Assembly (NCBI GenBank): GCA_934394545.1
Contig: CAKRRG010000008.1
Span: forward strand, 1 to 63,648
Origin: an uncultured Blautia sp.
Lineage (GTDB): Bacteria > Bacillota > Clostridia > Lachnospirales > Lachnospiraceae
Direction of reading: 5' to 3'
DNA length: 63,648 bases
The notes below the pieces were generated by a model. It saw nothing but the letters and a program-made list of their open reading frames with translations, had not been told where the DNA came from and did no database searches. Both the position numbers and the translations under genes were made by a program. This document shows positions 11,332 through 19,953 of the stretch, in pieces (the first letter of the stretch is position 1; every line of letters starts with the position of its first letter).

Positions 11332-11672
11332 ACTCCCCTCCCTTGAAGCTGTGTTTCGCCCTCTGCTCTTTCCAATTCCAGAAATCTGCTGACTCCGGAC
11401 AACCGTAAAAGCTTCTCAATATAGCCGCTTACATGACAAGCCTTCATGCAGCCTGCCCGCATACCCAAAGCCCTATAGCGCCCCATAAGCAATCCTACTC
11501 CGGAGCTGTCCATAAAAACTGTATTTTCAAAATCAAAACAAATGGTTCTGATATATATTTTTCCCATAATGCGGTCTGTTTCCCTACGGATCAGATCCGA
11601 AGCCGGATGATCCAGTTCTGCCGGCAGCTTTACATTCAGACAGGTTCCCACAGTTTCAAAAACCGGTTTCAT
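11328..11672 (-). CDS. spoIIAA: Anti-anti-sigma F factor SpoIIAA
   Basis: 114-aa STAS-domain protein. When unphosphorylated it binds SpoIIAB and frees SigF. The phosphorylated serine is in FMDSSGVGLLMGRYR, Ser57 by alignment with the known site. Reactivation would come from the SpoIIE phosphatase, which is not in the window. First gene of spoIIAA-spoIIAB-sigF. I searched the 40 bp upstream for a SigH promoter or a Spo0A box and found no convincing match. The ribosome site is AAGGGGGA before ATG 11672. The basic, Cys-containing C-terminal half (GMRAGCMKACHVSGYIEKL) is slightly unlike Bacillus but keeps the fold pattern. Confidence 0.95.
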   Translation of the reverse strand: MKPVFETVGTCLNVKLPAELDHPASDLIRRETDRIMGKIYIRTICFDFENTVFMDSSGVGLLMGRYRALGMRAGCMKACHVSGYIEKLLRLSGVSRFLELERAEGETQLQGRGV

Positions 11673-11718
11673 TTATAAAATCCCCCTTATTTATCTTTTT
11701 TGACCTTACCAGACGTAC

Positions 11719-11754
11719 CAAATAAAAAGAGGATGTGCACATATCTGCACATCC
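11719..11754 (-). terminator. Intrinsic terminator of the zinc-ribbon/TPR gene
   Basis: On the minus strand, GGATGTGCA and TGCACATCC (fwd 11731-11739 and 11746-11754) form a 9-bp stem followed by TCTTTTTATTT. It separates this gene from spoIIAA. Confidence 0.85.
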
Positions 11755-11797
11755 CCGCTTCAGAGGTTCCTCTTAATTGTATTTTTCGGTGCTTCCA

Positions 11798-13120
11798 TCA
11801 ATAGTACTGAAAATCACCATTCTCATCATAATATCCATTTTCCTCACTGTACTCCGAATAGCCTGATTCATCATTTTCTGAATTCTCTGAAGTACTATCT
11901 CCATCTGAAGCATCCTCTCCATCTGAAGTGTCATCTCCATCTAAAGTGTCATCTCCATCTGAAGTATCTTCTCCTGAAATCCCCGTCACACCTGTAGCAG
12001 AGCAGATCGTGTTATAAATCCCCTTCACATCGTCTGACAGCTGATCCTCATAGACCTTCTGGATCTCCAATGCCGCAGCATCATATTCATTCTGGGTATA
12101 AGCTGCATAAGCATTGAGAAGCGCCTGATAACTGGCGCTCTTCTTCTGCTCAGAAGTTAACTGCTGAGTAATTTCCTCTGCCACATCTCCAGACTCCTTC
12201 GCTTCTCCCTGGGCCTTAGAAAGCTCTGCCCCCTGGCTTGCCAGCGATTCGCTATACTTCACTATCTGCTGATTGGCTTCACGGTAAATCCCCTGCTTGA
12301 TAGCCGGTACAGCTAAAAGCCAGAAAGCAGCCGCTCCGGCTGCCACACCGGCCATCAACGTCACAAATAGAGAAATTCTGGAATTCTCCTTGTAAACAGC
12401 CGGCTGAACCACAGTACTCCTTGTAAGCTCATCGGAAGTTTCTGACCTTCCCTTCGCACCAAACAGTCCTTTTTTCTGCTTCTCAAGCCGTGTGGTAACA
12501 CCGGTTCGCTCATCTACCTCCCGAAGGAAACGCAAAGTAGTCGTATTCGTTTTATCAATACGTGCCGCCTTCTTTAAGGTTCTTCTTGCTTTCCCCCAAT
12601 CATGATTCTTCATGTAGATCAGTGCCAGCAGATGATAGCCCTTAATAAGCTTGGTATTCTGTGCCAGGATCTTCCGAAGCTGGATAGCAGCCATATCCTC
12701 ATGCCCTTCCCTGCAAAGAGCCAAAGCATTATTATATTTCCGGATAGTCTCATTAATGGCATCCAGCTTATTGGAATTCGACTGGAGACGATTAATATAT
12801 TCATTTGCAATATTACGGGTAGGCTGAAGATTCTTACTGATCACCCACTCGCTAAGAGCAGCAACCACCTCTCCCATTTCAAAATACACCAGCCCAAGAA
12901 GATTCCGGGCCTGGATATTTCTCTTGTTAAAGGTAAGACTCTGCTTCAGACAGTTAACGGCGCCTGAAAGGTCACGGATACTGGCCTTCTCCAAGCCCTG
13001 ATTATAGTAAAGTCTGGAAAGATACTCCACCTTTTTCTGGATCAGGACGTTACACCCGCAATGAGGACAATAATCCAGGTCCTTATCTGCCAGGAACGCA
13101 CCACAATTCATACAGTTCAT
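11798..13120 (-). CDS. Zinc-ribbon and TPR membrane-anchored protein
   Basis: 440 aa. The N-terminal zinc ribbon is MNCMNC...CPHC (Cys at 3, 6, 18 and 21). Helical TPR-like repeats follow at about 33-200 (ALREGHEDMAAIQLRKIL-type helices, GYHLLALIYMKNHDWGKARRTLKKA). A single membrane segment is at 249-272 (ISLFVTLMAGVAAGAAAFWLL), a coiled coil at 275-330, another TPR-like helix pair at 335-372, and a highly acidic low-complexity tail of DDTSDG-type repeats from 383 on. Topology is probably cytoplasmic ribbon/TPR and external tail. Function unknown: a scaffold for envelope or division proteins is one guess. It follows the 50-aa gene and folC on the same strand. Confidence 0.8.
   Translation of the reverse strand: MNCMNCGAFLADKDLDYCPHCGCNVLIQKKVEYLSRLYYNQGLEKASIRDLSGAVNCLKQSLTFNKRNIQARNLLGLVYFEMGEVVAALSEWVISKNLQPTRNIANEYINRLQSNSNKLDAINETIRKYNNALALCREGHEDMAAIQLRKILAQNTKLIKGYHLLALIYMKNHDWGKARRTLKKAARIDKTNTTTLRFLREVDERTGVTTRLEKQKKGLFGAKGRSETSDELTRSTVVQPAVYKENSRISLFVTLMAGVAAGAAAFWLLAVPAIKQGIYREANQQIVKYSESLASQGAELSKAQGEAKESGDVAEEITQQLTSEQKKSASYQALLNAYAAYTQNEYDAAALEIQKVYEDQLSDDVKGIYNTICSATGVTGISGEDTSDGDDTLDGDDTSDGEDASDGDSTSENSENDESGYSEYSEENGYYDENGDFQYY
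11887..11976. repeat. Five 18-bp in-frame repeats (acidic DDTSDG units)
   Basis: Units of CTGAAGTGTCATCTCCAT type start at 11887, 11905, 11923, 11941 and 11959, with a few base differences between units. They encode the Asp/Ser/Thr/Gly tail of the zinc-ribbon/TPR protein. Confidence 0.85.
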
Positions 13121-13135
13121 TAAGTATCTCCTATT

Positions 13136-13288
13136 CTATTTCATCCTGCGTCCGTTCTTGGACTCTCTGAGCATTTCCTGAAGAATATCCAGAATATCGG
13201 TCAGTTCTCTATCATAAATAGCACCTTCTGCATCTGTTACATCCAGACAAGGCTCAAACTTCTTCAGTTCCTCTTCGTAATCGATCAT
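13136..13288 (-). CDS. Conserved 50-aa acidic protein between folC and the TPR gene
   Basis: Small soluble protein MIDYEEELKKFEPCLDVTDA... ending ESKNGRRMK, predicted as two helices around an acidic core. I used the ATG at 13288 because a GGAGGAA site lies 4 nt upstream. The longer frame from 13318 lacks a site. It begins 37 bp after the folC stop and ends 15 bp before the TPR gene, so it is co-transcribed with both. I recognise no domain. The placement hints at a link with the zinc-ribbon/TPR protein. Confidence 0.7.
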   Translation of the reverse strand: MIDYEEELKKFEPCLDVTDAEGAIYDRELTDILDILQEMLRESKNGRRMK

Positions 13289-13325
13289 AAAATTCCTCCA
13301 TAATCTCCCAGAAAGCAAAACAAAT

Positions 13326-14618
13326 TTACTTCTTCAGTAAAAGTGCCTTAATCTCTCCCACCAGGTAAAGGGATCCCACACAGAACAGCATTCCATCCTC
13401 GCCCTTCGCCTTATGTGCCATACAAAAAGCCTCTTCAATATTATCAGAATTTTCTACTTCCTTACAACCCTCTTTACGGAAAATCTCTGCCAGTTTTGCA
13501 GACGGTACTTCCCGATATCCGCCAACTTCCGTCGTTACAACCTTACGAAAACGGATTCTGCTGCAGATTGTGTGAATCATATCCTGATAATCCTTATCGC
13601 TCACCGCTGAAAATAAAAGTGTCAGCGGATATTCCTTCTGAAAACGCTCTGCTGTCTCCACAAATCTGCGGATACCATCCTCATTATGCGCTCCATCCAC
13701 GATCACACCTGGCAAAATAGTCTCCATTCTGCCCTGCCATCTGGTATTCTTAATTCCAGCCTGCAGTTTCTCCATACCAACCGGAAGCTTCTCCTTCAGC
13801 ACTTCCATTGTGGTAAGTGCCAGGGAAGCATTCATTACCTGATACCATGCAATAAAAGGAATATGGAATACAGTATCCCCATAGTAATTATCCTTCAGGA
13901 AGAAATCAATGCCATCTTTATTATTTCCCAGCACCTTCGTCCCATCCTGTACCACCTTATAAGCCGGACTGCCGAGCTCCTTTGCTTTCGCTGCGATCAC
14001 CTCTGCTGCATCTTCATCATTTCCATCATAAATCACCGGAACTCCCGGAACTATGATTCCCGCCTTCTCTCCTGCAATCTCTCTTACTGTATTTCCCAAA
14101 AACTGCATATGATCCAGACTAATGGATGTAATTACACAGGCTACCGGATTCTCTACGGCTGTAGTAGCATCCAGTCTTCCACCAAGTCCGGTCTCCAAGG
14201 TTACATAATCCACACCCGCCTCAGCGAAAATTACCATTCCCATAAGAAACAGCATCTCAAAATAAGTAGGATGATAGCTTCCTTCTGCCACTAGTTCATC
14301 AGACAGTGCCTTCACTCTCTCGAAAGCCTTCAAAAAAGTATCATCCTCAATGTCCACTTCATTAATCTGGAATCTCTCATTGATTTTCACCAGATGGGGA
14401 GAAGTAAACAATCCGCAGGAATATCCTGCTTCTCTTAAAATAGAAGTAAGAAACGCACAGGTACTTCCCTTCCCATTGGTTCCCGCAACATGTATCACCT
14501 TGAACTTCTCTTGTGGATTACCTAATCTTCTCAGGCACTCCTTCGTATGCTCCAGACTGTTCTTCGTTGTAAACTTCGGAGTCTCCTCAATATAAGCAAC
14601 TGCTTCCTTGTAATTCAT
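13326..14618 (-). CDS. folC: Bifunctional folylpolyglutamate synthase/dihydrofolate synthase
   Basis: ATP-dependent Mur-ligase-family enzyme that adds glutamate to dihydropteroate and to reduced folates. 430 aa from the ATG at 14618. The ATP-binding loop VAGTNGKGSTCAFL, GLFTSPHLVKINERFQI, the TLETGLGGRLDATT stretch with metal ligand, SLDHMQFLGNTVREIAGEKAGI, and the C-terminal GAHNEDGIRRF are all in place. I prefer the ATG at 14618 (GGTGG 8 nt upstream) over the ATG at 14633, which has no site. Probably the first gene of a unit with the 50-aa and TPR genes. Confidence 0.96.
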   Translation of the reverse strand: MNYKEAVAYIEETPKFTTKNSLEHTKECLRRLGNPQEKFKVIHVAGTNGKGSTCAFLTSILREAGYSCGLFTSPHLVKINERFQINEVDIEDDTFLKAFERVKALSDELVAEGSYHPTYFEMLFLMGMVIFAEAGVDYVTLETGLGGRLDATTAVENPVACVITSISLDHMQFLGNTVREIAGEKAGIIVPGVPVIYDGNDEDAAEVIAAKAKELGSPAYKVVQDGTKVLGNNKDGIDFFLKDNYYGDTVFHIPFIAWYQVMNASLALTTMEVLKEKLPVGMEKLQAGIKNTRWQGRMETILPGVIVDGAHNEDGIRRFVETAERFQKEYPLTLLFSAVSDKDYQDMIHTICSRIRFRKVVTTEVGGYREVPSAKLAEIFRKEGCKEVENSDNIEEAFCMAHKAKGEDGMLFCVGSLYLVGEIKALLLKK

Positions 14619-14663
14619 ACTCTCAACCACCATTTATCTATCGTATTTCTTCATTCCCCTACC

Positions 14664-14691
14664 ATTATATAATAGTCACACCAGAAGTCCA
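14664..14691 (-). promoter_or_regulatory. Probable promoter of folC
   Basis: TGGACT (14686-14691), 16-nt spacer, TATAAT (14664-14669), minus strand, about 45 nt before the start codon. Confidence 0.6.
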
Positions 14692-14741
14692 CCCCTAATC
14701 GTAACTTTTTATCCGACAAACCTCGCAAAGCCCAATTTTAC

Positions 14742-14791
14742 AAAAAAGAGAGGACATTATCTGAACTCCAACAGAGCAAATATGTCCTCTC
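14742..14791 (-). terminator. Intrinsic terminator of the valS-ltaS unit
   Basis: On the minus strand GAGAGGACAT and ATGTCCTCTC (fwd 14782-14791 and 14748-14757) form a 10-bp stem with a 24-nt loop, followed by TTTTTTG. Confidence 0.85.
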
Positions 14792-14829
14792 CTTCATGTT
14801 TAATCTCCAATTGCAGCTAAAAAACCACT

Positions 14830-16842
14830 CTACTGAGATTTCATTTTCCACGCACTGTCATACAAAGCATAAACAGCTCTGTCAAAACTCTTACTAAGAG
14901 CCTTTCTGGTAGAACTGTTGCTTCTCTGCACTACCGCCAGCCTGTCAAAATCAGAAAGCTCTGTTCCGGAAATCACCAGCATAGTCGGACTTACATAGGC
15001 CGTATCATACCAATCTCCATTCAGTTTTACCTGACTGGATGGTGTGAAGTTTGTACCCTGAATATAATAGGTCCAGTCGGTATCTGACACCAGTCTGATG
15101 GAATCTAACGTCACATCATAAAGTCCCATCCGCATCTTCGTACGCTCAAAAGGATTTTCTCCACCATAAGCATATCTTTTTCCATATAATACATCATACT
15201 GCAAGGTTTCCAGATCCACCTGATAATTCTTGGTATTTCTTCTGGCCTGATGGTATTTCATGATCGTTCCTTCATGAATACCCACACGATCCAGAACCTC
15301 TGCTGCGATCTGATAGGAGGCCAGGTTTTCATCTTTTTTCGTAAGCCCCATGTTATCCCAGATCACATATTCCGTCTGGAACAGATACTTATTTTTCAGA
15401 TCCTCTACCGTTAATCCCATTGTAGGTAAATGGTCTCCATACATAACCAGGATCACATCCTCCGGATAATCTGCCAGTGCATCTGTAAGCTCTTTCACAA
15501 ACTGATCCATCTCATGAATCTGATTTACATAGTATTCCCATTTACAATTCAGTTCATCCGTTGGAGAACCGGAAACTGTAATTGCCGGATTATCCAGGAT
15601 CGGCTCACTGGGATAGTCGCCGTGTCCCTGTACCGAAATGGTATACACATAATCCGGTTCCTCTGTAGAATCCAGACATTTAAGAATCTCTTCCGTAAGC
15701 ACACTGTCCTTCACCCATCCAAGAGGATTCTGCTGATTCTCCTTTGCCATGTATTCTTCAGAAGTAAACGTATCAAATCCCAGATTTGGAAAAATAGAAC
15801 GTCTTCCGTAGAAGTTGGCCTCATTATTATGTACTGCATGAGTAGAATATCCCAGATTTTTCAAAACATAAGGAACACTCTCACAGGTAGTCTCCTTAAG
15901 GATACTTTTATATGGATACTCTCCAGGTCCGAAATAATGAAGGCTCATACCTGTAATCGTCTCAAACTCTGTATTCGCTGTACCGGCACCAACAGAGGGA
16001 ACCTTATAATATCCGGAAGAATACTCCTTCATCAGCTTTCTGAAATTCGGAATAGGATCCTCAGAAATATTCAGATAATTGACCAGGGTCGGATCAAAGA
16101 ACGACTCCAGCTGAAGAAACAGAATATTAGGTCTTTTTCCATCTGCCTTTGTTTCCGGAAGATTAGACTCTGTCTTCTCAATTCTCTCAATCTCTTCCTT
16201 TGCGTAATCTCTCGGCTGACTGATACCTGTATTAAAAATCGTAGTGGCCAGACAATAGGGATATCCATAATCCTCATAAGCAAAAGCAATATTACCAAAA
16301 TAATTGGACAAAACTCTTTTTTCAAGAGCCAGCTGTGTCACTCCTCCAAAGGCCGCAAAGCCTGCTAAAACCAACGGAATCACATAGCGGTACTTAATTT
16401 TCTGCTGATACTTCGGCCCCTTGACAAGCAGGATCAGAAGCCCCAACACGACAATACCTATAATGATGCATCCGATCACCACACCATAAAACGGAAGGTA
16501 CTTCTGCATGATCGCGATACCATCTGTGAGCATATGCAGATCCGGTCCGGTAAAAGGAGTTACACGGTTCATCAGAAGAATACAGTTTACCATTCCCAGA
16601 AACAGCCAGAAAACGGAAACTACAACTCTCCAGAAAAACCGTCTGTGAAACAAGTATACAATCAGCATTGTTGTAAAAATAAACGCTGTATTATAAGCAA
16701 ACACCAACGTTTTTCCCGTCATGTAATCCCAGGCCTCCACCACAGAGTGGCGGCACAGTGCCTCTATTATGAAATAAAGCACTGCGCACCAGAGTGCCTG
16801 GAGAATCAGGGAAATCTTATTGCAAAATTTGCTCAGCTTCAT
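14830..16842 (-). CDS. LtaS-type sulfatase-fold membrane phosphoglycerol transferase
   Basis: 670 aa. Five membrane helices (about residues 11-30, 44-65, 70-91, 118-140, 152-170) precede an extracellular alkaline-phosphatase/sulfatase domain from about 235. Metal-site residues visible are E246 in LFLQLESFFD and the nucleophile T288 in AGTANTEFE, matching the LtaS layout. HNNEANFYGRRSIFPNLGFD, VQGHGDYP and VMYGDHLP complete the site. The last 80 residues (YYIQGTNFTPSSQVKLNGDW...) look like an IPT-type Ig module, unusual for LtaS itself. It likely makes lipoteichoic-acid or other phosphoglycerol polymers at the membrane surface. It starts 14 bp after valS and has no promoter of its own that I can see. 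Confidence 0.85.
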   Translation of the reverse strand: MKLSKFCNKISLILQALWCAVLYFIIEALCRHSVVEAWDYMTGKTLVFAYNTAFIFTTMLIVYLFHRRFFWRVVVSVFWLFLGMVNCILLMNRVTPFTGPDLHMLTDGIAIMQKYLPFYGVVIGCIIIGIVVLGLLILLVKGPKYQQKIKYRYVIPLVLAGFAAFGGVTQLALEKRVLSNYFGNIAFAYEDYGYPYCLATTIFNTGISQPRDYAKEEIERIEKTESNLPETKADGKRPNILFLQLESFFDPTLVNYLNISEDPIPNFRKLMKEYSSGYYKVPSVGAGTANTEFETITGMSLHYFGPGEYPYKSILKETTCESVPYVLKNLGYSTHAVHNNEANFYGRRSIFPNLGFDTFTSEEYMAKENQQNPLGWVKDSVLTEEILKCLDSTEEPDYVYTISVQGHGDYPSEPILDNPAITVSGSPTDELNCKWEYYVNQIHEMDQFVKELTDALADYPEDVILVMYGDHLPTMGLTVEDLKNKYLFQTEYVIWDNMGLTKKDENLASYQIAAEVLDRVGIHEGTIMKYHQARRNTKNYQVDLETLQYDVLYGKRYAYGGENPFERTKMRMGLYDVTLDSIRLVSDTDWTYYIQGTNFTPSSQVKLNGDWYDTAYVSPTMLVISGTELSDFDRLAVVQRSNSSTRKALSKSFDRAVYALYDSAWKMKSQ

Positions 16843-16856
16843 GCAAATTCTCCTTT

Positions 16857-19508
16857 TTATCTCTTAAGCTGCTCAAGCTGTGTGACAACCTTATCTTTCA
16901 TCTCTTTGTACTTCGCAAGCTTCTCCTTCTCTGCATCAACCTTTGCAGCCGGAGCCTTATTTACGAAATTCGGATTATTCAGCATACCCTCACAGCGGGC
17001 GATTTCCTTGGTCAATCTCTCCTGTTCCTTTGTCAGTCTCTCAAGTTCTTTCTCTTTATCTACAAGATCCTCAAGCGGCATATAAACAACAGCGTTGGAA
17101 ACCACAACAGAAACAGCATCCTCACTGATACCTGTCTTATCCTGCTGAACATGGATTTCTTTTGCAAAAGCAAGATTTACAAAGGATTTCTTGCTGTTCT
17201 CATACATCTGGCAGATAGCAGCATCTTTTCCCACAATGATCAGATGTGTCTTTCTGTTCTGCGGAACGTTCATGTTGGTTCTTGTATTACGGATACCACG
17301 GACAACCTCCTGGAAGCTTCCGATTGCAAGCTCAGCTTCCGGGGAATTCCACTCTTCCTTATATACCGGCCATTCAGAGATCATAATGGATGCCTCTTCC
17401 GGAAGCAGTGTGCAGTAAATTTCCTCTGTAATAAATGGCATAAACGGATGAAGCAGCTTCAGTCCCTGGGTCAGTGCTGTGCGAAGTGTCCATAATGCTG
17501 CATTTGCAGCCTCCGGATCCTCCTCTGCTTTCCACAGACGAACCTTGGCAATCTCAATATACCAGTCGCAAAGCTCATCCCACAGAAAATCATAAATCTT
17601 CTGAACTGCAATACCCAGTTCATATTTTTCCATGTTATCGGTTACTTCTTTGATTACCTGATTCAGTCTGGAAAGGATCCATTTATCCTCATAGCAAAGA
17701 GAAGCAATTTCCGGCTCTGTTACAGTTTTGCCCTCCAGATTCATAAGAACGAAACGAGAAGCATTCCAGATCTTATTTGCAAAGTTACGGCTGGATTCTA
17801 CACGCTCCCAGTAGAAACGCATGTCATTTCCAGGGGCATTACCTGTCATCAGGGTAAGACGAAGGGCATCTGCGCCGTACTTATCGATTACTTCAAGAGG
17901 ATCAATACCATTTCCAAGGGATTTACTCATCTTACGGCCCTGAGAGTCTCTTACAAGACCATGGATCAGTACATGATGGAATGGTGTCTGACCAGTCTGC
18001 TCAAGGGCAGAGAATACCATACGGATAACCCAGAAGAAAATAATATCGTATCCGGTTACCAGTACGTCTGTTGGATAGAAGTACTCCAGTTCCGGCGTCT
18101 TGTCTGGCCAGCCAAGTGTAGAGAATGGCCACAATGCAGAACTGAACCAGGTATCCAGAGTGTCTTCATCCTGGTGAAGGTGGGTGCATCCGCACTTCGG
18201 ACATTTCTCCGGCATTTCTCTTGCAACAACAGTCTCACCGCACTCATCGCAATAGTAAGCCGGGATTCTGTGTCCCCACCACAGCTGACGGGAAATACAC
18301 CAGTCGCGGATATTCTCCAGCCAGTGAAGATATGTCTTGTCGAAACGCTCCGGAACAAATTTCAGGTCTCCATCCTCAAGGGTCTTGATTGCTGCCTTTG
18401 CCATCTCATCCATCTTCACAAACCACTGTGGTTTGATCATTGGTTCTACCGTTGAATGACAACGGTCATGTGTTCCAACGCTATGGTTATGTGGAACAAC
18501 CTTTACCAGAAGTCCAAGCTTCTCAAGATCCTCTACCATAGCTTTTCTTGCTTCATAACGGTCCATACCTGCGTATTTGCCGCCAAGCTCATTGATGGTA
18601 GCATCATCGTTCATGATGTTGATTTCCGGAAGATTGTGTCTCTTTCCAACCTCAAAGTCGTTAGGGTCATGTGCCGGTGTGATTTTTACGCATCCGGTAC
18701 CAAATTCTTTATCTACATACTCATCGGCAATAACTGGAATCTCTCTATCTGTAAGAGGAAGCTTCAGCATTTTGCCAACGATATCCTTGTAACGGTCATC
18801 CTCCGGGTTAACTGCAACTGCAGTATCGCCAAGAAGTGTTTCCGGACGTGTTGTTGCAATTTCCACGAATTTTCCTTCTTCTCCAACAACCGGGTAATTG
18901 ATGTGCCAGAAAAATCCGTCCTGATCCTCATGCTCTACCTCTGCATCGGAAATGGAGGTCTGGCATACCGGACACCAGTTGATAATGCGGGATCCTTTAT
19001 AAATATAGCCTTTTTCATATAATTTGATAAAAACTTCCTGTACTGCTTTGGAGCATCCCTCATCCATTGTGAAACGCTCTCTCTCCCAGTCAGCAGAAGC
19101 ACCAAGCTTCTTCAGCTGGTTGATGATCTTTCCGCCGTACTCTTCTTTCCATTCCCAGGCATATTCCAAGAATTTCTCACGGCCGATCTCAGCTTTATCA
19201 ATCCCCTCTTTTTTCAGTTTCTCAGTAACCTTAACCTCTGTAGCGATGGCTGCATGGTCTGTTCCAGGCTGCCACAATGCTTCATAACCCTGCATTCTTT
19301 TGAAACGGATCAGAATATCCTGCATGGTCTCATCAAGTGCATGTCCCATATGCAGCTGACCGGTTACATTCGGCGGCGGCATAACAATGGTAAATGGTTT
19401 CTTATCCGGGTTTACTTTTGCATGAAAATATCCGTTGTCCATCCATTTCTGGTAAAGACGTTCCTCGATTCCTTTCGGATCATAGGTCTTTGCAAGTTCT
19501 TTGCTCAT
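16857..19508 (-). CDS. valS: Valyl-tRNA synthetase
   Basis: Class I aminoacyl-tRNA synthetase charging tRNA-Val. 883 aa from the ATG at 19508 (AGGAGG 6 nt upstream). The frame is open further upstream, into the leader, but that is T-box RNA. HIGH-type motif [12 protein letters not shown], editing domain [21 protein letters not shown] motif [12 protein letters not shown], zinc-binding CDEC and CPKCGC, anticodon-binding domain and the C-terminal coiled-coil arm ([20 protein letters not shown] onward) are all visible. Controlled by the T-box leader at 19546-19869. The LtaS-type gene follows in the same unit. Confidence 0.98.
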   Translation of the reverse strand: MSKELAKTYDPKGIEERLYQKWMDNGYFHAKVNPDKKPFTIVMPPPNVTGQLHMGHALDETMQDILIRFKRMQGYEALWQPGTDHAAIATEVKVTEKLKKEGIDKAEIGREKFLEYAWEWKEEYGGKIINQLKKLGASADWERERFTMDEGCSKAVQEVFIKLYEKGYIYKGSRIINWCPVCQTSISDAEVEHEDQDGFFWHINYPVVGEEGKFVEIATTRPETLLGDTAVAVNPEDDRYKDIVGKMLKLPLTDREIPVIADEYVDKEFGTGCVKITPAHDPNDFEVGKRHNLPEINIMNDDATINELGGKYAGMDRYEARKAMVEDLEKLGLLVKVVPHNHSVGTHDRCHSTVEPMIKPQWFVKMDEMAKAAIKTLEDGDLKFVPERFDKTYLHWLENIRDWCISRQLWWGHRIPAYYCDECGETVVAREMPEKCPKCGCTHLHQDEDTLDTWFSSALWPFSTLGWPDKTPELEYFYPTDVLVTGYDIIFFWVIRMVFSALEQTGQTPFHHVLIHGLVRDSQGRKMSKSLGNGIDPLEVIDKYGADALRLTLMTGNAPGNDMRFYWERVESSRNFANKIWNASRFVLMNLEGKTVTEPEIASLCYEDKWILSRLNQVIKEVTDNMEKYELGIAVQKIYDFLWDELCDWYIEIAKVRLWKAEEDPEAANAALWTLRTALTQGLKLLHPFMPFITEEIYCTLLPEEASIMISEWPVYKEEWNSPEAELAIGSFQEVVRGIRNTRTNMNVPQNRKTHLIIVGKDAAICQMYENSKKSFVNLAFAKEIHVQQDKTGISEDAVSVVVSNAVVYMPLEDLVDKEKELERLTKEQERLTKEIARCEGMLNNPNFVNKAPAAKVDAEKEKLAKYKEMKDKVVTQLEQLKR

Positions 19509-19545
19509 GGTTTTCCTCCTAATATAAAAATCCCGCACTACATAG

Positions 19546-19869
19546 AAAACGCCCCTCACACTGGCTGTGTGAAGGGCGAGTTAACGCGGTACCACCTTCA
19601 TTATGTGCAACAGAAGCTACCCTTCTATCATGCACACATCTCTTTCCTGTAACGCTGGAATTGCGTGAAAACTTACTGCATATCTGCTCATTCAGTCTCC
19701 CGGCTCCGAAGCTACCTTCAGCAAATGCGACTCTCGAAACATCTTCCACCACAGGATTCCCTGGACATTTCTCTCTGGGAGAACATATGCTTACTCCTCT
19801 TCTTCAATGCCTTTCGCTGCAGCATGCAATTACCTGGCTCATCACCTGGAAAAGCCGCTGCTTTTTATG
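19546..19869 (-). promoter_or_regulatory. T-box leader of valS, GUA (Val) specifier
   Basis: Minus-strand leader of about 320 nt. The T-box TGGTACCGCG is at 19585-19594. The terminator hairpin GCCCTTCACAC...GTGTGAGGGGC at 19551-19577 is followed by GTTTTC. Stem I carries AGAGAG and GGTGGAA motifs, and the specifier loop TGAAGGTAGC presents GTA (19713-19715), a valine codon. Uncharged tRNA-Val should stabilise the antiterminator. Confidence 0.95.
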
Positions 19870-19875
19870 GATATT

Positions 19876-19904
19876 ACTATAATTGTAATCCTTCGGCTTG
19901 TCAA
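19876..19904 (-). promoter_or_regulatory. Promoter of valS
   Basis: TTGACA (19899-19904), 17-nt spacer, TATAGT (19876-19881), minus strand. Confidence 0.9.
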
Positions 19905-19953
19905 GCTAATTTAAAAAAGTTCACAGATTTCCAAATTATGCCTGTCTCACCCG

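Noticed and set aside
11673..11718. SigH promoter or Spo0A box before spoIIAA
   Set aside because: No stretch fits the SigH -35/-10 or the TGTCGAA-type box well enough to report.
19519..19752. 77-aa minus-strand frame upstream of valS
   Set aside because: It coincides with the T-box leader, including the TGGTACCGCG element and terminator.
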